Source of the DNA: Acidovorax sp. YS12
GTDB taxonomy: Bacteria; Pseudomonadota; Gammaproteobacteria; Burkholderiales; Burkholderiaceae_C
Length of the DNA stretch: 64,000 nucleotides
NCBI GenBank assembly: GCA_021496925.1
Contig: CP053915.1
Location: 1,612,001-1,676,000 of the forward strand
Direction: 5' to 3'
The notes beneath the pieces are model-generated. The model was not told the origin of the DNA. It did no database searches and was given only the letters and a program-made list of their open reading frames with translations. Positions 16,527-24,908 of this stretch are shown here, piece by piece (the stretch's first letter is position 1; each line of letters begins with the position of its first letter). The position numbers and the translations under genes are program-made.

Positions 16527-17690
16527 ATGGGACATGCCCACAACCCTTACATCACCGAAGACCTGCAGGCGCTGGCCGAGACCGTGCGCCGCTTTGCCCA
16601 GGAGCGCGTGGCGCCGGGCTTCCTGCAGCGCGACCAGAGCCGCACCTTCGACCGCGCGCTGATGCGCGAGATGGGCGCGCTGGGCTTCATCGTGCCCGAG
16701 CTGCCCGAGCAGTTCGGCGGCCTCGGCATGGGCTGCCTGGCGGCAGGCGTGGTGCATGAGGAAATCGCGCGCGCCGACCTGAGCTTTTCCTACGTGAACC
16801 TGCTGGCCTCGCTGAACAGCCAGATCCTGTCGCGCTACGGCCAGGCGGAAGTCGTCACGCCGTGGCTGCAGAAGATCATCGCGGGCGAGAGCATCTGCGC
16901 CATCGCGCTGACCGAGCCGCGCGGCGGCTCGGACGCGGCCAACCTGCGCCTGAAGGTCGAGCGCGTGGGCGACGAATACGTCATCAACGGCGAGAAGACC
17001 TCGATCTCCGCCGCCGACCAGGCCGACATCTGCGTGGTGTTCGGCCGCACCGGCACGCCCGAATCGGGCGCGCACGGCGTGACCGCGCTGCTCGTGCCCA
17101 TGGACACGCCCGGCGTGACCACCAGCCGCTTCGACTGCCACGGCCAGCGCGCCATCGGGCGCGGCTCGATCTTCTTCGAGAACGCGCGCGTGCCCGTGAG
17201 CCACCGCCTGGGCGACGAGAACAAGGGCTTCGTGCAGGTGATGCACGGCTTCGACTTCTCGCGCTCGCTCATCGGCCTGCAGTGCTTGGCCGTGGCGCGC
17301 GTGGCGCTGGAGGAAACCTGGCAGTACATCACCGAGCGCGAGGCCTTCGGCCAGCCGCTGGCGGCCTTCCAGGGCGTGACGCACCCGCTGGCGAGCTACG
17401 ACACCGAGGTGGAGGGCGCGCGCCTCTTGTGCCTGCAGGGCCTGTGGCTCAAGGACCAGGGCCTGCCGCACAGCGCCGAGGCCGGCATGGCCAAGTGGTG
17501 GGGGCCGAAGCTGGCCTACGACGTGATCCACCAGTGCCTGCTGTGCTTCGGCCACGGCGGCTACGACCGCGGCCCGATGGAGCAGCGCCTGCGCGACGTG
17601 CTGGGTTTCCAGATCGGCGACGGCACGGCGCAGATCATGAAAACCATCATCGCGCGCACGCGCGCCGGGCGCCGGTTCGTGCCGGCCTGA
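16527..17690 (+). CDS. aliB: Cyclohexanecarboxyl-CoA dehydrogenase (AliB), acyl-CoA dehydrogenase family
   Basis: A 387-residue acyl-CoA dehydrogenase with IALTEPRGGSDAANLRL and NGEKTSISAADQADI. At the position of the usual catalytic glutamate it has aspartate (QIGDGTAQIMKTIIAR, about residue 365). Aspartate there is reported for alicyclic-ring acyl-CoA dehydrogenases, supporting a ring substrate. It should convert cyclohexanecarboxyl-CoA to cyclohex-1-ene-1-carboxyl-CoA. It is the first gene of the second operon, divergent from badR, followed by a composite repeat and then aliA. The start is the one fixed by the duplicated promoter (CAAACCATGGGA in both). Confidence 0.87.
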   Translation: MGHAHNPYITEDLQALAETVRRFAQERVAPGFLQRDQSRTFDRALMREMGALGFIVPELPEQFGGLGMGCLAAGVVHEEIARADLSFSYVNLLASLNSQILSRYGQAEVVTPWLQKIIAGESICAIALTEPRGGSDAANLRLKVERVGDEYVINGEKTSISAADQADICVVFGRTGTPESGAHGVTALLVPMDTPGVTTSRFDCHGQRAIGRGSIFFENARVPVSHRLGDENKGFVQVMHGFDFSRSLIGLQCLAVARVALEETWQYITEREAFGQPLAAFQGVTHPLASYDTEVEGARLLCLQGLWLKDQGLPHSAEAGMAKWWGPKLAYDVIHQCLLCFGHGGYDRGPMEQRLRDVLGFQIGDGTAQIMKTIIARTRAGRRFVPA

Positions 17691-17697
17691 AAAAAAC

Positions 17698-17788
17698 CAT
17701 AGCAGCTTGCGCTTGCCGCACAAGGGTTTGCAAATGAAAACAATGCAAAAACCCTGTGCAGCAAGCGCCAGCAGCTCCTCTTTTTGAT
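17698..17788 (+). repeat. Composite long hairpin repeat between aliB and aliA (copy 6)
   Basis: It begins ATAGCAGCTTGCGCTTGC and ends GCAAGCGCCAGCAGCT, as in the family-1 repeat, but the arms are extended. GCACAAGGGTTTGCA pairs imperfectly with TGCAAAAACCCTGTGC around a loop of about ten bases. The result is a much longer stem than in other copies. It lies in the 119-base gap inside the operon and could process the mRNA or attenuate aliA. Confidence 0.8.
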
Positions 17789-17809
17789 AACGACCGACGG
17801 AGACACACC

Positions 17810-19477
17810 ATGCAATTCGACGCCATCCTGCTGCCGCCGCGCCGCGCGCACCTGATTGCCCAGGGCCTGTGGCACGACCGCACCATCAACGGCGAGCTGG
17901 ACGCCTGCGCCGCCGCCTGCCCCGACCAGCTGGCGCTGACGGCGGTGCAGGTGGAAACGGGCGAGGTGCGCCGCTTCACCTACCGCGAGATGGCGCGCAT
18001 GGCCGACCGCATCGCCGTGGGCCTGGCGCGCCTGGGCGTGGGCCCGGGCGACGTGGTGGCCTGCCAGCTGCCCAACTGGTGGCAGTTCACGCTGACCTAC
18101 CTGGCGTGCTCGCGCATCGGCGCGGTGATGAACCCGCTGATGCACATCTTCCGCGAGCGCGAGCTGTCGTTCATGCTCCAGCACGGCGAGGCCAAGGCCA
18201 TGATCGTGCCCAAGGTCTTCCGCGGCTTCGATTTCGAGCAGATGGTCACCGGCCTGCAGCCCAGCCTGCCCGCCTTGAAGCACGTCATCGCCGTCGGCGG
18301 CCAGGGCGCGAACAGCTTCGAGGCGCTGCTGTCCGGCCCCGAATGGGAAAAAGAAGCCGACGCGCAGGACATCCTCACGCGCAGCCGCCCCGGCCCGGAC
18401 GACGTGACGCAGCTCATCTACACCTCGGGCACCACGGGCGAGCCCAAGGGCGTGATGCACTCGGCCAACACGCTGCTGTCCAACATCATTCCCTACGCCG
18501 CGCGCATGGAGCTGGACGCCGGGGACGTGGTGCTCATGGCCTCGCCCATGGCGCACCAGACGGGCTTCATGTACGGGCTGATGATGCCCATCGTGCTCAA
18601 GGCCAGCGCGGTGCTGCAGGACGTGTGGGAGCCGAAGAAGGCCACGGCGCTGGTCCAGTCGGAGCAGGTCACGTTCACCATGGCCTCGACCCCCTTCCTC
18701 ACCGACCTGGCGCGCACCGTGGCCGAGGACGTGCAGGCCGGCGGCCCCGGCGTGCCCACGCTGCGCACCTTCCTGTGCGCTGGCGCGCCCATTCCCGGCG
18801 CGCTGGTGGAGCAGGCGCGCGCGGCGCTGGGCGCCAAGGTGGTGTCCGCCTGGGGCATGACGGAGAACGGCGCCGTCACCACCACGCTGCTGGATGACGG
18901 CGACGAGCGCTCCGTGAACACCGACGGCCGCCCGCTGCCCGGCGTGGAGATCAAGGTGGTGGACGTGGACGGCCGCGCCCTGCCCCCGGGCGAATCGGGC
19001 AAGCTGCTGCTGCGCGCCTGCTCCAACTTCGGCGGCTACCTCAAGCGCCCGCAGCTCAACGGCACCGATGCCGAGGACTGGTTCGACACCGGCGACCTGG
19101 CGCGCATCGACGCACTTGGCTACGTGCGCATCACCGGGCGCAGCAAGGACGTGATCATCCGCGGCGGCGAGAACATCCCGGTGGTGGAGATCGAGTCGCT
19201 GCTGTACAAGCACCCGGCCGTCGCCATGGCCGCCGTCGTCTCCTACCCCGACGAGCGCCTGGGCGAGCGCGCCTGCGCCGTGGTGGTACCCAAGGCCGGC
19301 CAGCGCATCGACCTGGCCGAGGTGCAGCGCTTCATGAAGGAGCACAAGGTCGCCATCCAGTACGTGCCCGAGCGCGTCATCGTCCAGGAGGCCATGCCCG
19401 CGACCCCCTCGGGCAAGATCCAGAAGTTCAAGCTGCGCGAGTCCATCCGGGAACTGATCCGCAACACGCCGGAGTAA
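17810..19477 (+). CDS. aliA: Cyclohexanecarboxylate-CoA ligase (AliA), AMP-forming
   Basis: A 555-residue ANL-superfamily ligase. It has the P-loop-like LIYTSGTTGEPKGVMHS near residue 205, AWGMTENGAVTTT, the aspartate motif DWFDTGDLARID, GRSKDVIIRGGENIPVVEIE, and the C-terminal catalytic lysine in PSGKIQKFKLRE. It activates cyclohexanecarboxylate to its CoA ester, the first step of the pathway. The place between aliB and badK mirrors other ali/bad clusters. GGAG precedes the ATG. Substrate choice is inferred from context and overall likeness to AliA. Confidence 0.87.
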   Translation: MQFDAILLPPRRAHLIAQGLWHDRTINGELDACAAACPDQLALTAVQVETGEVRRFTYREMARMADRIAVGLARLGVGPGDVVACQLPNWWQFTLTYLACSRIGAVMNPLMHIFRERELSFMLQHGEAKAMIVPKVFRGFDFEQMVTGLQPSLPALKHVIAVGGQGANSFEALLSGPEWEKEADAQDILTRSRPGPDDVTQLIYTSGTTGEPKGVMHSANTLLSNIIPYAARMELDAGDVVLMASPMAHQTGFMYGLMMPIVLKASAVLQDVWEPKKATALVQSEQVTFTMASTPFLTDLARTVAEDVQAGGPGVPTLRTFLCAGAPIPGALVEQARAALGAKVVSAWGMTENGAVTTTLLDDGDERSVNTDGRPLPGVEIKVVDVDGRALPPGESGKLLLRACSNFGGYLKRPQLNGTDAEDWFDTGDLARIDALGYVRITGRSKDVIIRGGENIPVVEIESLLYKHPAVAMAAVVSYPDERLGERACAVVVPKAGQRIDLAEVQRFMKEHKVAIQYVPERVIVQEAMPATPSGKIQKFKLRESIRELIRNTPE

Positions 19478-19490
19478 GCGGAGCAAAGCC

Positions 19491-20276
19491 ATGCACAGCG
19501 ACAACGACACCCCCATCCAGACCCGCGTGCAGGGGCGCGTGGGCTGGATCACGCTGCACCGCCCGCGCCAGCGCAACGCGCTCAACGACGCGCTGATGGA
19601 CGCCCTGGGCGCGGCCTTGCTGGCCTTCGATGCCGACCAGGCCATCGGCGCCATCGTCATCACCGGCGGCGACAAGGCGTTTGCCGCCGGCGCCGACATC
19701 GACGCCATGGCCAACGCCTCGTACATGGACGTGGTGCACGGCAACTTCATCACGCGCAACTGGGAAACCATCCGCCAGGTGCGCAAGCCCGTGCTGGCCG
19801 CCGTGGCGGGCCCGGCCATGGGCGGCGGCTGCGAGCTGGCGCTGGCCTGCGACATCGTCGTCGCGGCCGAGTCGGCGCGCTTCGCGCTGCCCGAGGTGAA
19901 GCTGGCGCTGCTGCCCGGCGCCGGCGGCACGCAGCGCCTGCCGCGCGCCATCGGCAAGGCCAAGGCCATGGACATGTGCCTGTCGGCGCGCGTGCTGGAC
20001 GCGCACGAGGCCGACCGCTACGGCCTGGTCTCGCGCGTGGTGCCCGACGCCGAGCTGGCCGAACGCACGCAGGCGCTGGCGGCGCAGATCGCGGGCTGCT
20101 CGCTGCCCGCGCTGATGGCCATCAAGGCATCGGTCAACCGCGCCTGGGAAGGCGCGCTCACCGAGGGCATCGCGTTCGAGCGCCAGGCGCTGTACGGGCG
20201 CTTCGCCAGCGCCGACGCGCGCGAGGGCATGCGCGCCTTCCTGGAAAAGCGCCCGCCCGAATTCACCCACGGCTGA
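19491..20276 (+). CDS. badK: Cyclohex-1-ene-1-carboxyl-CoA hydratase (BadK), crotonase family
   Basis: A 261-residue enoyl-CoA hydratase: GWITLHRPRQRNALND, KAFAAGADIDAMANASYMD for the first oxyanion segment, AGPAMGGGCELALACDIV for the second, and the catalytic glutamate region LPEVKLALLPGAGGTQRLPR. It adds water to cyclohexenecarboxyl-CoA, producing the substrate of BadH. It follows aliA by 13 bases. It might also serve the missing hydratase step for the pimeloyl-derived enoyl-CoA, since no other hydratase lies in the two operons; that is speculation. Confidence 0.85.
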   Translation: MHSDNDTPIQTRVQGRVGWITLHRPRQRNALNDALMDALGAALLAFDADQAIGAIVITGGDKAFAAGADIDAMANASYMDVVHGNFITRNWETIRQVRKPVLAAVAGPAMGGGCELALACDIVVAAESARFALPEVKLALLPGAGGTQRLPRAIGKAKAMDMCLSARVLDAHEADRYGLVSRVVPDAELAERTQALAAQIAGCSLPALMAIKASVNRAWEGALTEGIAFERQALYGRFASADAREGMRAFLEKRPPEFTHG

Positions 20277-20386
20277 TTCCCAGCCCCGGCGGCCCTGCCT
20301 GCACAACGACACACGACAAGGGCCGGCCGCCCGCATCACGAGAAAAGACCGGCGCCCGCCCCGCGGGCGCCCAAGGAGACAACGCA

Positions 20387-21238
20387 ATGTTGACGATCAA
20401 TCTGTTCAACGGATTGGTGTACGGCGCCCTGCTCATCATCATGAGTTCGGGCCTGGCGCTGATCTACGGCCTGCGGCGGGTGGTGAACTTCGCCCACGGC
20501 GCGCTCTACATGCTGGGGGCGTACATCGGCTTCACCGTGGCCATGCACAGCAACTTCTGGGTGGCGCTGCTGGCGGCCCCGCTGGCCATGGCCGTGGTGG
20601 GCGTGCTGCTGGACCGCTACGGCCTGCGCCTGCTGCAGGACCGCGAGCCGCTCAACGTGATGCTGGTCACCTTCGGCCTGCTGCTCATCCTGGAAGACCT
20701 GGTGGCCTTCGTCTGGGGCAAGGGCAACCACTCGCTGTTCACGCCCGGGCTGCTGAACTTCTCCGTCAGCGTGTTCGGCGAAAGCCTGCCGGCCTACCGC
20801 ATCGGCGTCATCGTGGTCGGCGCGGCCGTGGCGCTGGGGCTGACGCTGTGGCTGCGCTTCTCGCGCATCGGCCTGTTCGTGCGCGCGGCCAGCACCGACC
20901 CGGTGACCACCTCGATGCAGGGCGTGAACACCGACACCCTGAGCGCCGGCGTGGTCGGCCTGGGCGCGGCCCTGGCGGGGCTGGCGGGCGTGGTGGCGGC
21001 GCCGTTCCTGTCGCTGTCGCCGCACATGAGCTCGGACGTGCTGATCGACTCCTTCGTCGTGGTCGTCATCGGCGGGCTGGGGTCGCTGGCGGGCGCGTTC
21101 GCCGCCGCGCTGCTGCTGGGGATGATGCAGGCCATCGGCGCCGTCTACCTGCCGCAGGTGTCGGTGCTGCTGCCCTTCCTGTTCATGATCGCCGTGCTGG
21201 TCTGGAAGCCCTCGGGGCTGGCCGGCAGCCGCACCTGA
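20387..21238 (+). CDS. Branched-chain-amino-acid-type ABC transporter permease, LivH-like
   Basis: A 283-residue inner-membrane permease of the LivH family, with about eight hydrophobic segments and the family motifs SGLALIYGLRRVVNFAHGALYMLGAY and a conserved EAA-like cytoplasmic loop FVRAASTDPVTTSMQGVN. AAGGAG precedes the ATG. It opens a five-gene transporter set that directly follows badK with a 110-base gap. Transporters of this type beside aromatic or alicyclic genes are known to import the acid, as with hba/benzoate systems; cyclohexanecarboxylate is the inferred cargo. Confidence 0.88.
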   Translation: MLTINLFNGLVYGALLIIMSSGLALIYGLRRVVNFAHGALYMLGAYIGFTVAMHSNFWVALLAAPLAMAVVGVLLDRYGLRLLQDREPLNVMLVTFGLLLILEDLVAFVWGKGNHSLFTPGLLNFSVSVFGESLPAYRIGVIVVGAAVALGLTLWLRFSRIGLFVRAASTDPVTTSMQGVNTDTLSAGVVGLGAALAGLAGVVAAPFLSLSPHMSSDVLIDSFVVVVIGGLGSLAGAFAAALLLGMMQAIGAVYLPQVSVLLPFLFMIAVLVWKPSGLAGSRT

Positions 21239-21254
21239 TGCCGGGAGCCATGCC

Positions 21255-22232
21255 ATGAGTCTCTCGCGCATCGGTTTTCTCGCGCTGCTCGCCCTCCTCG
21301 GTGGCGCGCTGGTCATGGGGCTGACCCAGTCCGCCAGCCTGCTGGGCATGTTCACCCAGGCGGTGATCTACGCCATCTTCGCTCTCGGCGTGGGCGTGCT
21401 GCTGCGGCAGAACGGCCTGGTCAGCTTCGGCCACGCGCTGTTCTTCGGCGCGGCGGGCTACGGCATGGGCGTGGCCCTCACGCTGCAGTGGATGCCGGCC
21501 GAGCTGGCGCTGCTGGCGGTGCTGGCGGCCATCGGCGCCGGGGCCTTCCTCATCGGGCTGGTCATCGTGCGCGTGCCGGGCATCGCCTTCGGCATGCTGA
21601 CGCTGGCCATCGGCCAGATGGCCTACCTGCTGGCCTCGCGCGCACGCGGCCTGACCGGCGGGGCCGACGGCATGGGCATTCCCTGGCCCGACACGCTGTT
21701 CGGCGTGCCCCAGGCCACGCTGCTGCAGCCGGCCACGCTGTTCATGCTGGCCTGGGCGCTGATGGTGGCCGTGACCTGCGCGCTGCTGTGGCTGCTGGGC
21801 ACGCGCTTTGGCGCCGTGACCGAGGCCATCCGCGACAACGAGGAGCGCGCGCGCTTCATCGGCATCCAAACCACCGTGCCGCGCGCGCTGGTGTATGCGC
21901 TGTCGGCCGTGGTCACGGGCATCGCGGGGCTGCTGTCGGCGCTGAACACGGGCTTCGTCTCGCCCGAGAGCCTGCACTGGAGCGCCTCGGCCATCACGCT
22001 GCTGATGGTGGTGGTGGGCGGCTTCAAGCGCGCCACCGGGCCCATCGTCGGCGCCATCGTCTATTTCCTGTTCAAGGACCTGCTGGGCGAATGGGCCACG
22101 CACTCCATGGCGCTGTTCGGCGCGGCGCTGATCGCGGTGATCGTGTTCTCGCCCGACGGCATCACCGGCGCGCTGGCCAAGCTGCGCCAGCGCCTGCGCC
22201 ACGGCCCCCTGAAGAAAGGCAGCCACCCATGA
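21255..22232 (+). CDS. Branched-chain-amino-acid-type ABC transporter permease, LivM-like
   Basis: A 325-residue second permease of the LivHMGF group, with many hydrophobic segments, the start-proximal LRQNGLVSFGHALFFGAAGYG and the loop TEAIRDNEERARFIGIQT typical of LivM. It forms the membrane channel with the LivH-like protein. Its stop overlaps the start of the ATPase gene (ATGA), so translation is probably coupled. The C-terminus is lysine- and arginine-rich. Confidence 0.88.
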   Translation: MSLSRIGFLALLALLGGALVMGLTQSASLLGMFTQAVIYAIFALGVGVLLRQNGLVSFGHALFFGAAGYGMGVALTLQWMPAELALLAVLAAIGAGAFLIGLVIVRVPGIAFGMLTLAIGQMAYLLASRARGLTGGADGMGIPWPDTLFGVPQATLLQPATLFMLAWALMVAVTCALLWLLGTRFGAVTEAIRDNEERARFIGIQTTVPRALVYALSAVVTGIAGLLSALNTGFVSPESLHWSASAITLLMVVVGGFKRATGPIVGAIVYFLFKDLLGEWATHSMALFGAALIAVIVFSPDGITGALAKLRQRLRHGPLKKGSHP

Positions 22233-22951
22233 CCACCCACTACGTGCTCCAGGCCGAGGACGTGGCCATCCACTACGGCGGCGTGAAGGCGCTCGACGGC
22301 GTCGCGCTGACGCTGGAAAAGGGCCAGATCCGCGGCCTCATCGGCCCCAACGGCGCGGGCAAGTCCACCGTGATCGACGCCATCACCGGGCGCCGGCGCC
22401 TGACGCGCGGGCGCGTGCTGCTCGACGGCGAGGACGTGACCGCGCTGGGCGCGGTCGAGCGCCGCCAGCGCGGCCTGTCGCGCAGCTTCCAGCGCACCAG
22501 CATCTTCGCGGGCATGGCAGTGCGCCGCCAGGTGGAGCTGGCCTCGCACCGCATGGGCGTGGCCGACAGCGGCGCCGATGCCGACGCCGTGCTGGAGGAG
22601 CTCGACCTGGCGCGCCTCTCCCACATGGTTGCCGAGGACCTGGGCTACGGCGAGCAGCGCCGCCTGGACCTGGCGCTGGCTCTGGTGGGCCGCCCCAAGC
22701 TGCTGATGCTGGACGAGCCCATGGCGGGCCTGTCGGTGAAGGAGTCGCACGACCTGGCGCGCCACCTGAAGGCGCTGACCTCGCGCTGGGAGGTGTCGGT
22801 GCTGCTGGTCGAGCACGACATGGACGTGGTGTTCGGCATCTCCGACGCCGTCACCGTGTTCGAACTGGGCCGCGTGATCGCCAGCGGCGACCCGGCCAGC
22901 GTGCGCGCCGATGCGCGCGTGCGCGAAGCCTACCTGGGGAGCGCTGCATGA
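22229..22951 (+). CDS. ABC transporter ATPase, LivG-like
   Basis: A 240-residue ATPase with Walker A GPNGAGKST near residue 40, a signature region LGYGEQRRLDLALAL (the LivG variant of LSGGQ), Walker B LLMLDEPMAGLS and the switch histidine in LVEHDMDVV. It powers the LivH/LivM-type permease pair as a heterodimer with the next gene product. It overlaps both neighbours by four bases. Confidence 0.9.
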   Translation: MTTHYVLQAEDVAIHYGGVKALDGVALTLEKGQIRGLIGPNGAGKSTVIDAITGRRRLTRGRVLLDGEDVTALGAVERRQRGLSRSFQRTSIFAGMAVRRQVELASHRMGVADSGADADAVLEELDLARLSHMVAEDLGYGEQRRLDLALALVGRPKLLMLDEPMAGLSVKESHDLARHLKALTSRWEVSVLLVEHDMDVVFGISDAVTVFELGRVIASGDPASVRADARVREAYLGSAA

Positions 22952-23652
22952 CCGCCCTGCTGACATTGAACGAAGCCGATGCCTTCTACGGCGCGGCCCA
23001 CATCCTGCACCGCCTGAGCCTGCACGTGGAGGCCGGCGAGCGCGTGGCGCTGATCGGGCGCAACGGCGTGGGCAAGACCACGGTGGTCAACACCATCCTG
23101 GGCCTGGCGCAACTGCGCCACGGCACGGTGCGCATCGGCGGCGAGACCATCGCGCGCCCGCGCCCCTACATCGCCGCACAGCGCGGCGTGGTGGTGGTGC
23201 CGCAGGGGCGGCGCATCGTGGCCAACCTGACGGTGGAGGAGAACCTGCTGCTCGGCGGCGCCACCGCCCGCAAGGGGCCGTGGACGGTGCCCGGGATCTA
23301 CAAGCTGTTCCCCATCCTGCAGGAGCGCGCGCACACCCCCGGCACGGCGCTGTCGGGCGGGCAGCAGCAGATGCTGGCCGTGGGCCGCGCGCTCATGTCC
23401 AACCCCAGCCTGATCCTGCTGGACGAGCCGACCGAAGGGCTGGCCCCGGTCATCGTCGATCAACTGGCCGACATCTTCAACCTGGTCGCCGGCCAGGGCA
23501 CCGCGCTGCTGCTCATCGAGCAGAACCTGAGCCTAGTGGCCCGCGTGGCGCACCGCTACCTGGCCATGGCCAAGGGCGCGGTGGTGGCCGAGGGCCCCGT
23601 CGATGCCTCGCCCGAAGGCATGCGGGCACTGGCCGAACACGTCGCGGTTTAA
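22948..23652 (+). CDS. ABC transporter ATPase, LivF-like
   Basis: A 234-residue ATPase: Walker A GRNGVGKTTVVNT, the LivF hallmark QGRRIVANLTVEENLLLGG, the signature ALSGGQQQMLAVGRAL, Walker B LILLDEPTEGLAP and the switch LIEQNLSLV. It pairs with the LivG-like subunit. It overlaps the LivG-like gene by four bases and is followed after 36 bases by the binding-protein gene. Confidence 0.9.
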   Translation: MTALLTLNEADAFYGAAHILHRLSLHVEAGERVALIGRNGVGKTTVVNTILGLAQLRHGTVRIGGETIARPRPYIAAQRGVVVVPQGRRIVANLTVEENLLLGGATARKGPWTVPGIYKLFPILQERAHTPGTALSGGQQQMLAVGRALMSNPSLILLDEPTEGLAPVIVDQLADIFNLVAGQGTALLLIEQNLSLVARVAHRYLAMAKGAVVAEGPVDASPEGMRALAEHVAV

Positions 23653-23688
23653 CGCTTTTTTCTCAACCCCAACCACAAGGAGACAGAC

Positions 23689-24867
23689 ATGTTGAAAACC
23701 CACACCCTGCTGGCCGGTGCCGCGCTGGCGGCCGCGCTGCCCCTGGCGGCCCTGGCCCAGGCCAAGGAGCCGGTGAAGATCGCGCTGGTCACGTCCAAGT
23801 CCGGTGCCTTCGCCACCATGGGCGCGGACGTGGCCAACGGCATCAAGTTCGCCGTCGATGAAGCCAACGCCAAGGGCGGCGTCGATGGCCGCAAGGTCGT
23901 GCTGGCCGAGGGCGACGACGAGAGCACGCCCGACGCCGGCCGCCGCGTGGCCGAGAAGCTCTCGCGCGAGGGCCACAACCTCATCATCGGCCCCATCACC
24001 TCGTCCATCTCGCTGGCCATCAGCCAGAATCTGGCGCGCTGGGACGCGGCCTTCATCGGCACCATCAGCAAGGCCGACAAGCTCACGCAGGACGCCTGCA
24101 GCCCGCGCTTCGTGCGCACCAACCACTCCGACGCCATGGACCTGGCGATGATCAACGAGTGGGCCAAGACCCTGCCCGGCAACAACTTCGCCATCATGGC
24201 CGCCGACTACGTGTGGGGCCAGGACTCGGCCAAGTCCTTCGAGGCCGCCGTCACCGCGCAGGGCAAGAAGGTCGGCACCAAGCTGTTCGTGCCGCTGGGC
24301 ACCAAGGACTACGCGCCCTACATCCAGCAGCTCAAGAACGCCAACGCCGACGCCGTCTGGGTGGCCGACGTGTCGGGCGCCATCGCCTTCACCAAGCAGG
24401 CGGCGGACTTCGGCCTGATCCCGAAGACCCCGCTGATCGGCCACGCGCTGCTGTCCAACTTCATCGTCAACGCCACGGGCAACGCGCTCGCCAACGTGCC
24501 CGGCAACGTCGGCTACACGCCCGACATCGACACGCCGCAGAGCAAGGCCTTCGCCGCCGCCTTCAAGGCAAAACACAACCGCCTGCCCTCCGACACCGAG
24601 GGCCAGGCCTACAACGGCGCCATGGTGCTGCTGCAGGGCGTGAAGCTGGCCGGCAGCACCAAGCCGCTGGACGTGACGAAGGCCCTGCGCGGCGCCGAGG
24701 TGGAGACGCTGTACGGCAAGGCCACGGTGCGCGCGGCGGACAACCAGCTCTTGATTCCCAACTACATCGCCCGCGTGAAGGTGGCCGACGGCGTGCTGCG
24801 CCCGGTGATCGAGCAGAGCTACCCCGCCACCCTGACGCCGCCCGCCTCGCCGCTGTGCAAGCTGTGA
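23689..24867 (+). CDS. ABC transporter periplasmic substrate-binding protein, LivK-like
   Basis: A 392-residue secreted protein. The signal peptide ends near residue 23 (AALAQAKE). The type 1 periplasmic-binding fold follows, with EPVKIALVTSKSGAFATMG, GVDGRKVVLAEGDDEST and IGPITSSISLAISQ. It should capture the imported acid and deliver it to the LivHMGF-like complex. AAGGAG precedes the ATG. The ligand is inferred from the catabolic context (cyclohexanecarboxylate or a related ring acid). Confidence 0.87.
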   Translation: MLKTHTLLAGAALAAALPLAALAQAKEPVKIALVTSKSGAFATMGADVANGIKFAVDEANAKGGVDGRKVVLAEGDDESTPDAGRRVAEKLSREGHNLIIGPITSSISLAISQNLARWDAAFIGTISKADKLTQDACSPRFVRTNHSDAMDLAMINEWAKTLPGNNFAIMAADYVWGQDSAKSFEAAVTAQGKKVGTKLFVPLGTKDYAPYIQQLKNANADAVWVADVSGAIAFTKQAADFGLIPKTPLIGHALLSNFIVNATGNALANVPGNVGYTPDIDTPQSKAFAAAFKAKHNRLPSDTEGQAYNGAMVLLQGVKLAGSTKPLDVTKALRGAEVETLYGKATVRAADNQLLIPNYIARVKVADGVLRPVIEQSYPATLTPPASPLCKL

Positions 24868-24908
24868 CCCGGCCCACCCCGCCAACCACCACCCCCAAAG
24901 GAGACCCC

